Source of the DNA: Micromonospora cabrerizensis
GTDB lineage: Bacteria > Actinomycetota > Actinomycetes > Mycobacteriales > Micromonosporaceae
DNA: 49,711 nt
Reading direction: 5' to 3'
Assembly (NCBI RefSeq): GCF_022230955.1
Contig: NZ_JAKKFI010000091.1
Coordinates: 1 to 49,711 of the forward strand
A model generated the notes under the pieces. The model made no database searches, was not told where the DNA came from, and saw nothing but the letters and a program-made list of their open reading frames with translations. This document shows, in pieces, positions 7,831 through 14,495 of the stretch. The number at the start of each line of letters is the position of its first letter. Position 1 is the stretch's first letter. A program made the translations under genes and the position numbers.

Positions 7831-7946
7831 CCGTCTCCGTTCGCGACTGCGGGGCTCGCAACACCGGCTCACTCCTCGCGCTCACTGGGCCGTCTCCGTT
7901 CGCGACTGCGGGGCTCGCAACACCGGCTCACTCCTCGCGCTCACTG
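7831..7946 (-). repeat. Tandem pair of the LRAPQ dispersed repeat
   Basis: Two identical 57-bp copies (7831-7887 and 7890-7946) are separated by 2 bp between nadB and nadC. Read on the minus strand each starts with CAGTGAGCGCGAGGAGTGAG, and GTG within it opens a reading frame VSARSEPVLRAPQSRTETA. Each ends with a GGAG that lies 8-9 nt before the next start codon. Related copies occur at 12060-12106 (upstream of panC) and, in short form, at 41747-41838 upstream of ftsH. Confidence 0.9.
7882..7944 (-). CDS. Repeat-encoded mini-ORF, 20 aa (nadB-nadC linker)
   Basis: A 20-codon reading frame beginning VSARSEPVLRAPQ. Its GTG overlaps the nadB stop (GTGA, 7941-7944) and is preceded by GGAGGGG at 8-nt spacing. 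Its TGA overlaps the GTG of the second repeat copy at 7885 in the same 4-nt way, and that copy is in frame with nadC. It may serve only to carry ribosomes from nadB to nadC by termination-reinitiation. Whether the peptide accumulates or does anything is unknown. The signals are seen directly; translation is inferred. Confidence 0.5.
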   Translation of the reverse strand: MSARSEPVLRAPQSRTETAQ

Positions 7947-9650
7947 TGAATTCCCCTCCCACTGGTGCGTCACCCGGCCCTGCGCCCCGACCGACCCGAC
8001 CAGGTGGCCGAGCCACCGCTCGTCGGCCGTCGGGAAGTCCTCCCGCCAGTGGCAACCCCGGGTCTCACCACGGGCGTACGCGGCAGCGACCAGCGTCGAC
8101 GCCACGGTGAGCAGGTTCGTGGCCTCCCAGTCGGCGGTCCGCGGCCGGCCCCGGGCCGCGCCCAGCTCGGTCAGCGTCCCGGCCGTCTCCGCCAGCGTCG
8201 CCGCGGACCGGAGCACCCCGGCTCCCCGGGTCATCGCCCGTTGCAGGGTCGGCGTCACCTCTGCGGGCAGCACCCAGCCCGCACCACCACGCCAGGCGCC
8301 GGTGTCGGCCGGCTGAATTTGCTCGGGCAGGCCGGCCGCGATGTCCTCGGCGATCCGCCGGGAGAAGACCAGACCCTCCAGCAGCGAGTTGCTGGCCAGC
8401 CGGTTCGCGCCGTGCACGCCCGTGCAGGCCACCTCGCCGCACGCGTACAGGCCCGGGATGGAGGTCCGGCCACGCAGGTCGGTGCGGACACCGCCGGAGG
8501 CGTAGTGGGCGGCCGGCGCCACCGGGATCAGGTCGGTCGCCGGGTCCACGCCGATCGCCAGGCAGGACGCCACGATGGTGGGGAACCGGCCGGCGAGGAA
8601 GTCCCCGCCCAGGTGCCGAGCGTCGAGGAAGACGTGGTCCGCGCCGGAGGCCAGCAACACCCGGTGGATGCCCTTGGCCACCACGTCCCGGGGGGCCAGC
8701 TCGGCCAGCTCGTGTTGACCGACCATGAACCGCTTGCCGTCCGCGTCCACGAGGTACGCGCCCTCGCCGCGCAGCGCCTCGGAGACCAGCGGTTGCTGTG
8801 CGTGCCCGGCACCGGGCACCCCCGCGCCGGGCGGGGTGATCAGGGCGGTCGGGTGGAACTGGACGAACTCGACGTCGGTCACCGCCGCGCCGGCACGCAT
8901 CGCCAGCGCCACCCCGTCCCCGGTGGAGACCGCCGGGTTGGTGGTGGCCGAGAAGATCTGGCCCATCCCGCCGGTGGCGAGCACCACCGCCCGGGCCAGC
9001 AGCGCGCCGACGCCGTCCTCGCTGCCCTCGCCGAGCACGTGCAGGGTGATCCCGCAGGCCGGGCCGAGCCCGTCCGGGCCGTCGCCCGGGGCGCGCAGCA
9101 GGTCCAGCACCAGGGCGTGCTCGACCATCCGGATCCACGGGTCGCGCTGCACGGCTGCGTGCAGGGCACGCTGAACCTCGGCGCCGGTCGCGTCCCCACC
9201 CGCGTGCACGATCCGGTCTGCCCGGTGCCCGCCCTCACGGGTCAGCATCAACGAACCGTCGGGGTGGCGGTCGAACTCGGCGCCGATCCGCATCAGTTCC
9301 CGCAGCCGGGTCGGGCCCTCGTCGACCAGCACCCGGACCGCCGCCGGGTCGCAGAGCCCGACTCCCGCGATCTCGGTGTCCCGGGCGTGCGCCGCCGGGG
9401 TGTCGGTCGGGTCGAGCACGGCGGCGATGCCACCCTGCGCCCATCGGGTCGAGCCGTCGTCGATGTTGACCTTGGTGACGACCGTGACGTGCAGGCCCGC
9501 CTCACGCAGGTGCAGCGCCGCGGTCAACCCGGCCACCCCGGAGCCCACCACGATCACGTCGGTGGTCTCGACCCAGCCGGGCGCGGGCGCGGCCAACAAC
9601 GCGGGCAGGGCCGGCAGGTCGACGGTCGGAACGTCCATCCTCCCAGTCAA
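7941..9650 (-). CDS. nadB: L-aspartate oxidase
   Basis: FAD enzyme that oxidises L-aspartate to iminoaspartate, the first step of de novo NAD synthesis. The 569-aa product has the dinucleotide-binding motif VVGSGVAGLTAALHLREAG at about residues 35-53. Flavin-domain signatures are DDGSTRWAQGGIAAVL, EFVQFHPTAL and the C-terminal HGANRLASNSLLEGLVFSRR. The start is either TTG 9650 or the in-frame ATG 9638; the latter has GGGAGG immediately adjacent, so TTG with GAGGA upstream is kept. The next enzyme, nadA, is not in this window. The stop overlaps the GTG of the mini-ORF leading to nadC. Confidence 0.97.
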   Translation of the reverse strand: MTGRMDVPTVDLPALPALLAAPAPGWVETTDVIVVGSGVAGLTAALHLREAGLHVTVVTKVNIDDGSTRWAQGGIAAVLDPTDTPAAHARDTEIAGVGLCDPAAVRVLVDEGPTRLRELMRIGAEFDRHPDGSLMLTREGGHRADRIVHAGGDATGAEVQRALHAAVQRDPWIRMVEHALVLDLLRAPGDGPDGLGPACGITLHVLGEGSEDGVGALLARAVVLATGGMGQIFSATTNPAVSTGDGVALAMRAGAAVTDVEFVQFHPTALITPPGAGVPGAGHAQQPLVSEALRGEGAYLVDADGKRFMVGQHELAELAPRDVVAKGIHRVLLASGADHVFLDARHLGGDFLAGRFPTIVASCLAIGVDPATDLIPVAPAAHYASGGVRTDLRGRTSIPGLYACGEVACTGVHGANRLASNSLLEGLVFSRRIAEDIAAGLPEQIQPADTGAWRGGAGWVLPAEVTPTLQRAMTRGAGVLRSAATLAETAGTLTELGAARGRPRTADWEATNLLTVASTLVAAAYARGETRGCHWREDFPTADERWLGHLVGSVGAQGRVTHQWEGNSQ

Positions 9651-9737
9651 CCCGAACCGTCCTCGCTCGGGGCGGCGGGGGCGGGACGAGTGTTTTCGGC
9701 TACCCCGTCCGGCGCCGCGCCGGCCGTCAGCCTGTGG

Positions 9738-10631
9738 TCACTTCGTCCGGACCGGAAGGCCGGCCGGACCCGCGCCCTTCAGCGAGGCGGTCACCGTACG
9801 GTCGCTGAGCCACAGGTAGCAGCGGACGCCCCGGTCACCGACCCGCCACCGCCCCGCGCCCGGTGGACGGACCACCACACCGCTGCGGAAGCTCAGATCG
9901 GCGTCGTCCGGCACGCCCACGTACCGGCCGAGGACGCTGCGACAGCCGTCGTACAGCGGGGACCAGTCGCTGTCCCGCGTCGGGTACGCCGTGTCCGGCG
10001 CGCGCCACACCCCGACGAACTCGGCGTCGTGCTGCTTGCCGCACTCCACCGGCGCCAGCGTCTGCACCCGGCTGGCGGTGCGGCCGGTCTGCTGGCAGCC
10101 CAACCGCAGCCCCGAGGGCCCCTTCAACGTGTCCCGCAGGCTGCCGGACCGGACGACCACGGTGGCCGCCGCCTCGACGGTGGTCAGCTCGGTCAGATCG
10201 CACCGGAACCAGCGGGAGCCAGCCGCCCAGCCCGGCCCGGAGGGCAACGCCACGGACAGCCGCAGCCGACCGACCTGCCATTCGTCGCCCACGTAGCCGG
10301 TCGCGCGGGTGTCGCACTCGGCGAAAGCGCCCCGCAGCTCCGCCGAGCCACCCGCCGGGGCGCTCGCCCGCTCGACGGGGAACGCCCCCACGTGCACGGT
10401 CTCCACCCGGTGCGGGCCCGCGCAGTCAACCGGCTCGTAGGTGGCCAGGGTGACCACCTCGGTGAAGTCGGCGGCCTGACACACGCCGGCTGCCGGGGTG
10501 AACGCCGACGGTGGCCGCAGGGCAGCCCAGTCGTCGGTCAGGTCACCATCCAGGCCACCCGAGCCGGCACAGCCGACCAGCAACGATGCCGTCACGGCAG
10601 CGGCGAACAGGGTCGTCATGGCACTGCGCAT
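9738..10631 (-). CDS. Septum-formation-family lipoprotein
   Basis: A 297-aa exported protein. A lipoprotein signal (TTLFAAAVTASLLVGC) ends in a lipobox Cys at about residue 21, followed by a Gly/Ser linker. The rest resembles the actinobacterial Septum_form domain: paired Cys residues in VCQAADFTEV, PVDCAGPHRVETVHVG, FRCDLTEL, VECGKQHDAEFVGVW and VRCYLWLSD, with C..PH..E repeats. The domain is known only by association. ATG 10631 has GGGAGG 7 nt upstream; an earlier in-frame start adds seven residues. It lies between panD and nadB on the same strand, but gaps of 98 and 87 bp leave co-transcription open. Confidence 0.75.
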   Translation of the reverse strand: MRSAMTTLFAAAVTASLLVGCAGSGGLDGDLTDDWAALRPPSAFTPAAGVCQAADFTEVVTLATYEPVDCAGPHRVETVHVGAFPVERASAPAGGSAELRGAFAECDTRATGYVGDEWQVGRLRLSVALPSGPGWAAGSRWFRCDLTELTTVEAAATVVVRSGSLRDTLKGPSGLRLGCQQTGRTASRVQTLAPVECGKQHDAEFVGVWRAPDTAYPTRDSDWSPLYDGCRSVLGRYVGVPDDADLSFRSGVVVRPPGAGRWRVGDRGVRCYLWLSDRTVTASLKGAGPAGLPVRTK

Positions 10632-10729
10632 ATAGCGGCCTCCCCCAGCCACCCGCCGGCTTACGCCAGCGCGCCAAGGGTAACCGGAAATGACCTTCCG
10701 GTGACAGACCGGAATCGGGTCGCTCGGGG

Positions 10730-11158
10730 TCAGACGGCGGACACGGCCAACGGACTGGGCACCGGGTCACCGGCCATGCCGGGTGCCACGCCGGCCGGGT
10801 CGGCGCCCAACTCGATCACCCGGTTGTCGGCGTCCACGTGCACCACCCGCGGCCGGTACGACCGGGCCTCGGCGTCGTCCATCTGCCCGTACGAGATCAG
10901 GATGACCAGGTCACCGGGGTGCACCAGGTGCGCGGCGGCACCGTTGATGCCGATCACGCCGCTGCCTCGCTCACCCGGGATCACGTACGTCTCCAGTCGG
11001 GCGCCGTTGGTGATGTCCACGATCGCCACCTGCTCGCCGGGGAGCAGGTCGGCGGCGTCGAGCAGATCCTCGTCCACTGTCACGGAACCGACGTAGTGCA
11101 GGTCGGCCTGGGTCACGGTGGCTCGGTGGATCTTCGACTTGAGCATGGTCCGGAACAT
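10730..11158 (-). CDS. panD: Aspartate 1-decarboxylase (PanD proenzyme)
   Basis: Pyruvoyl enzyme that makes beta-alanine from L-aspartate for pantothenate. The 142-aa proenzyme begins MFRTMLKSKIHRATVTQADL and has the self-cleavage site Gly24-Ser25 in HYVGS, where Ser25 becomes the pyruvoyl group. Catalytic-region residues are seen in ERGSGVIGINGAAAHLVHPGD and ISYGQM. An Ala/Pro-rich tail of about 20 residues extends past the compact fold, as in other actinobacteria. It lies 40 bp downstream of panC on the same strand, so the beta-alanine supplier and user are co-expressed. Confidence 0.97.
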   Translation of the reverse strand: MFRTMLKSKIHRATVTQADLHYVGSVTVDEDLLDAADLLPGEQVAIVDITNGARLETYVIPGERGSGVIGINGAAAHLVHPGDLVILISYGQMDDAEARSYRPRVVHVDADNRVIELGADPAGVAPGMAGDPVPSPLAVSAV

Positions 11159-11198
11159 CGGGGTGGCCTTTCGCGGATGGTGGAGGGTGGCGGCCGGG

Positions 11199-12047
11199 TC
11201 AGGGACGCGGGGCGAGATGGATGGCCGCGTTGTCGATCAACCGGGTGGCACCCACCCAGGCGGCGATCACCAGCCGGGCCGGCCCGGACACCGGCCCCGG
11301 CTCCAGCTCGGGGTCGGTGAGCACCAGGTAGTCGAGGCGGGCACCGGGCTCACCGGCACCGAAGGCGGCGTGCGCGGCGGTCAGCACCGCCCCCGCGTCG
11401 CGGCCGTCGTCGGCGGCCCGCGCACCGGCCCGCAGCGCGGCGGACAGGCTCAGCGCGGCGGCCCGCTCCGACTCGCTCAGGTAGCGGTTGCGGCTCGACA
11501 GCGCCAACCCGTCCGACTCCCGGACGGTCGGCACGCCGACCACCTCGACCGGCACGTCCAGGTCCCGCGTCATCCGCCGGACCAGGGTCAGTTGCTGGTA
11601 GTCCTTCTCACCGAAGAACGTCAGGTCCGGCCGGGTGAGCTGGAGCAGCTTCAACACCACGGTGAGCACGCCGTGGAAGAAGCCGGGACGGCTGGCACCC
11701 TCCAGCTCCGCGCCGAGCGGGCCCGGGTCGAGGCGTACGCGGGGCTGGCCGTCCGGGTACATGTCGGCGACCGACGGGGCGAAGACCAGGTCGGCGCCCG
11801 CCCGGCGGCACACCTCCAGGTCCGAGTCGAGGGTGCGCGGGTAGCGGTCGAAGTCCTCGTTCGGCCCGAACTGCAACGGGTTCACGAAGATCGTCACCAG
11901 CACGTGGTCGGCCTGTTCCCGGGCCGCGCGCAGCAACGTCTCGTGCCCGGAGTGCAGCGCGCCCATGGTCATCACCACCCCGACCGTGCCCTTCAGGGCG
12001 GCCCGGGCCTCGGCCAGCTCCGCGCGCGTGTGCACGAGCTGCGTCAT
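11199..12047 (-). CDS. panC: Pantothenate synthetase (pantoate--beta-alanine ligase)
   Basis: Joins pantoate and beta-alanine using ATP. The 282-aa protein has the nucleotidyltransferase HIGH-like motif MTMGALHSGH at about residues 27-36. It also has TIFVNPLQFGPNEDFDRYPR, FFGEKDYQQL and the SSRNRYLS motif equivalent to KMSKS. The ATG at 12047 overlaps the TGA of an upstream repeat-encoded mini-ORF (ATGA), with GAGG at 7-nt spacing supplied by that repeat. It sits between the DUF2520 gene and panD in one minus-strand operon. Confidence 0.97.
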   Translation of the reverse strand: MTQLVHTRAELAEARAALKGTVGVVMTMGALHSGHETLLRAAREQADHVLVTIFVNPLQFGPNEDFDRYPRTLDSDLEVCRRAGADLVFAPSVADMYPDGQPRVRLDPGPLGAELEGASRPGFFHGVLTVVLKLLQLTRPDLTFFGEKDYQQLTLVRRMTRDLDVPVEVVGVPTVRESDGLALSSRNRYLSESERAAALSLSAALRAGARAADDGRDAGAVLTAAHAAFGAGEPGARLDYLVLTDPELEPGPVSGPARLVIAAWVGATRLIDNAAIHLAPRP

Positions 12048-12106
12048 GGCTGCACCTCGACTCGCGGCTGCGGGGCTCGCAGGATCGGCTCACTGCTCGC
12101 GCTCAC
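12044..12106 (-). CDS. Repeat-encoded mini-ORF, 20 aa (DUF2520-panC linker)
   Basis: A 20-codon frame starting VSASSEPILRAPQ, closely related to the one between nadB and nadC. Its GTG overlaps the stop of the DUF2520 gene (GTGA, 12103-12106) with GGGAGG 7 nt upstream. Its TGA overlaps the panC ATG (12044-12047). The original overlap signals are preserved on both sides of the inserted element. A coupling role is inferred; the peptide itself may be without function. Confidence 0.5.
   Translation of the reverse strand: MSASSEPILRAPQPRVEVQP
12060..12106 (-). repeat. LRAPQ dispersed repeat, copy upstream of panC
   Basis: Single copy on the minus strand, GTGAGCGCGAGCAGTGAGCC onwards through CTGCGAGCCCCGCAG. 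It has a few substitutions relative to the tandem pair at 7831-7946. Confidence 0.85.
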
Positions 12107-13077
12107 GCGGCCACCTCCCGACCGTTGTCGGCGAGTACGCCCAGCAGCGACTGCGCGTCCACCGGCCGGAGCCGGCCGGCGGCAATCGCCCGGTCGGCGG
12201 TACGCCGGGCCAACGCCAGGTACGTGGGGACTGACTCCGGCGCGGTGGCGGCCAACCGGGCCAGGTGCCGCGCGACGGTGCCCGCGTCACCCCGGGAGAC
12301 CGGGCCGGTCAGGGCGTCGTCGCCGAGCCGCAGCGCGTTCTCCAGGGCGGCGCGCAGCAGCGGGGCGAGCACCTTCTCCGGCCGGTCCACCCCGGCGTCG
12401 CGCAGCCGGTCGGCCGCCTCGTTGACCAGGGTCACCAGGTGGTTCGCGCCGTGGGCCAGCGCGGCGTGGTAGAGCGGGCGGTCCGACTCGGCCACCCACT
12501 CGGGCACACCGCCCAGGTCGGCGACCAGCCGGGCGGCCAGTGGACGCAGCCCGGCCGGGGCGGTCACCCCGTACGAGATGCCGGCCAGCCGGGTCAGGTC
12601 GTCCGGCGTACCGGTGAAGGTCATCGCGGGGTGCAGGGCGAGCGGCCGGGCACCGACCTCGGCCGCCGGCGCCAGGACGGAGAGGCCGTGCGCGCCGGAG
12701 GTGTGCGCGACCACCTGGCCGGGGCGCAGCGCACCCCGGTCGGCGAGGTCGGCCACCACACCGGCCAGGGCGTCGTCGGGCACCGCGATCAGCAGCAGGT
12801 CGGTGGCGGCGTGGGCCACGGCGGCGACCGGGCGGCGCGGCACCTCGGGCAGCAGCAGCGCCAACCGGGCGCGGCTGGCCCCGGAGCCACCGGCGACGGC
12901 GACCGCCCGATGCCCGGCGGCGGTGAGTGCGGCGCCCAGCACGGCTCCGACGCGGCCGGCACCGATGACACCGACGGTCAGCAGACGGGGGGCGGCGGAG
13001 GCGCCGAGTACGGCGCGGTCCCGCGATGCGGCGGGCCCGTGTGGGGCGGCCGGACGCGGGCGCAACGGTGCGCTCAT
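12103..13077 (-). CDS. Rossmann-fold plus DUF2520 protein
   Basis: A 324-aa protein with an N-terminal NAD(P)-binding fold (LLTVGVIGAGRVGAVLGAAL, about residues 35-54) resembling ketopantoate or 6-phosphogluconate dehydrogenases. The C-terminal helical DUF2520 domain has HPAMTFTG and YHAALAHGANHLVTL. Orthologues habitually sit beside panC in actinobacteria; a ketopantoate-reductase-like role in pantoate supply is plausible but unproven. ATG 13077 (MSAPLRPRP) is preferred; an upstream extension to 13311 would encode unconserved residues across the divergent promoter region. Its stop is coupled to the mini-ORF before panC. Confidence 0.88.
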   Translation of the reverse strand: MSAPLRPRPAAPHGPAASRDRAVLGASAAPRLLTVGVIGAGRVGAVLGAALTAAGHRAVAVAGGSGASRARLALLLPEVPRRPVAAVAHAATDLLLIAVPDDALAGVVADLADRGALRPGQVVAHTSGAHGLSVLAPAAEVGARPLALHPAMTFTGTPDDLTRLAGISYGVTAPAGLRPLAARLVADLGGVPEWVAESDRPLYHAALAHGANHLVTLVNEAADRLRDAGVDRPEKVLAPLLRAALENALRLGDDALTGPVSRGDAGTVARHLARLAATAPESVPTYLALARRTADRAIAAGRLRPVDAQSLLGVLADNGREVAA

Positions 13078-13156
13078 GACGACGATCCAGTCCTCGAGGA
13101 GGGGTACCGGTCGATCGCAAGTATGCGCCCGCCCCGCCGAACCAGGACAAGCATGT

Positions 13157-13170
13157 GTGAAAACCTTCAC
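13157..13170. promoter_or_regulatory. Candidate operator palindrome
   Basis: GTGAAAACCTTCAC, an inverted repeat with 5-bp arms and a 4-bp centre, lies in the 254-bp divergent gap (13078-13331) between the pan operon and the midA gene. A CCCCTATCAAGGGG hairpin follows at 13217-13230. The position suits a shared regulator, but I recognise no regulator that uses this site. Confidence 0.3.
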
Positions 13171-13331
13171 CACCGAAACAAGGGTCCCCTGCCGGCGCGT
13201 CCGATTGCACGACAGACCCCTATCAAGGGGAGGAATATCCCCATTTGCGTCCTCCGGGGCGTTCCGGCTGCCCTCGTAACCGCTGACCGTAGGGTCGGCA
13301 CCGTGATGCACGCTGAACCAGAGGTGATCTG

Positions 13332-14495
13332 ATGCCGATCCGGTGGCGGGACGCGATGAGTCGAGCCCTCTACGGTCCGAACGGCTTCTTCGTCGCCGGC
13401 ACCGGACCGGCCGACCACTTCCGGACCAGCGTGCACGCCTCCCCCGCCTTCGCCATGGCGCTGCTGCGGCTGATCTACGACGTCGACGCTGCTCTCGGCC
13501 ACCCGTCCCGGCTCGACGTGGTCGACGTGGGGGCTGGGCGCGGGGAGCTGCTCCGCACTCTGCTGCTGACTGTGGGAGACGCCGCCGGGCTTGCGGTGGG
13601 GGTTTCCGGGGAGCCCACCCGCTCCGGGCGGTCAGGCTTGATCCCTGCGCGGGCGGGCTCCCCGGAAACCCTGACTCCCACGGCCTCCGCCCGTCCGCTG
13701 GGCGACGAGCCGTCGTCCGGCCCGGTCCGCCCGTCGCTCGCGCAACGCGTCCGCTTAACAGCAGTCGAGTACGCGAGCCGCCCCGAGAACCTGCCCGAAG
13801 AGATCACCTGGACGTCTGAGATCCCTGCTGAGATCAACGGGGTGTTGCTGGCAACCGAGTGGTTGGACAACGTCCCACTCGACGTGGCGGTGCACACCGC
13901 CGACGGCTGGCGATACGTGCTGGTCGACCCCGAAAGCGGCGCGGAGACGCTCGGGGAGCCGGTCAGCCCGGCCGATCTCGACTGGCTCACCACCTGGTGG
14001 CCGGGCTGCCCGGAAACCCCCCACAGCGACCACCTGCGAGCCGAGATCGGCCGAAGCAGGGACAAAGCCTGGGCGAGCGCCGTGCTGAAGGTCGAGCGGG
14101 GCTTGGCATTGGCCGTGGACTACGGGCATCTACGGGAGCGACGGCCCGTGGACGGGACGATGACCGGGTATCGGGGTGGGCGACAGGTGCCCCCGGTGCC
14201 GGACGGGTCGAGTGACGTGACGGCGCACGTCGCCATGGACTCGGTCGCCTCCGCCGGTGCGGCGGTCGCCCGGTGTGCGTACTCCCTGGTCTCTCAGCGG
14301 GAGGCGCTGCGGGCGCTCGGGGCCGACGGCGGCCGACCGCCGCTCAGCCTGGCCGGCACCGACCCGGCGGGGTACGTGCGGGCGTTGGCCGCGGCGTCGG
14401 CGGTGGCCGAGCTGACCGACCCGGCCGGGCTCGGCGGGCACTGGTGGCTGCGCCAACCGGTCGGCATCCCGCACGAGCCGGCCGTGGCACGATGA
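13332..14495 (+). CDS. MidA/NDUFAF7-type SAM-dependent methyltransferase
   Basis: A 387-aa member of the MidA (COG1565) family. Its mitochondrial member NDUFAF7 dimethylates an arginine of the complex I subunit NDUFS2, the NuoD homologue. The N terminus has PNGFFVAGTGPADHFRTSVHASP, motif I is VDVGAGRGELLRTL at about residues 63-76, and GVLLATEWLDNVPLD and ALAVDYGHLRERRP are further family motifs. Between motif I and the next conserved strand (RLTAVEY) lies an in-frame insert of about 45 residues holding a 22-bp inverted repeat. The ATG at 13332 has AGAGGTGAT upstream. The stop overlaps the nuoD2 start by 4 nt, a telling pairing. Confidence 0.85.
   Translation: MPIRWRDAMSRALYGPNGFFVAGTGPADHFRTSVHASPAFAMALLRLIYDVDAALGHPSRLDVVDVGAGRGELLRTLLLTVGDAAGLAVGVSGEPTRSGRSGLIPARAGSPETLTPTASARPLGDEPSSGPVRPSLAQRVRLTAVEYASRPENLPEEITWTSEIPAEINGVLLATEWLDNVPLDVAVHTADGWRYVLVDPESGAETLGEPVSPADLDWLTTWWPGCPETPHSDHLRAEIGRSRDKAWASAVLKVERGLALAVDYGHLRERRPVDGTMTGYRGGRQVPPVPDGSSDVTAHVAMDSVASAGAAVARCAYSLVSQREALRALGADGGRPPLSLAGTDPAGYVRALAAASAVAELTDPAGLGGHWWLRQPVGIPHEPAVAR
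13601..13670. repeat. Palindromic element inside the MidA-type gene
   Basis: Arms 13601-13622 and 13649-13670 pair at 21 of 22 positions (GGTTTCCGGGGAGCCC... against ...GGGCTCCCCGGAAACC) around a 26-nt loop. It lies in the variable insert of the methyltransferase gene and keeps the frame. It resembles a REP or small non-autonomous palindromic element; no second copy is visible in this window. Confidence 0.8.

Noticed and set aside
7965..11096. Very long open frame antisense to nadB, the lipoprotein and panD
   Set aside because: High-GC antisense shadow: no conserved sequence, while three clear gene families occupy the minus strand.
13078..13311. Longer N terminus for the DUF2520 protein
   Set aside because: The extension has no family resemblance and would cover the divergent promoter region of the midA gene.
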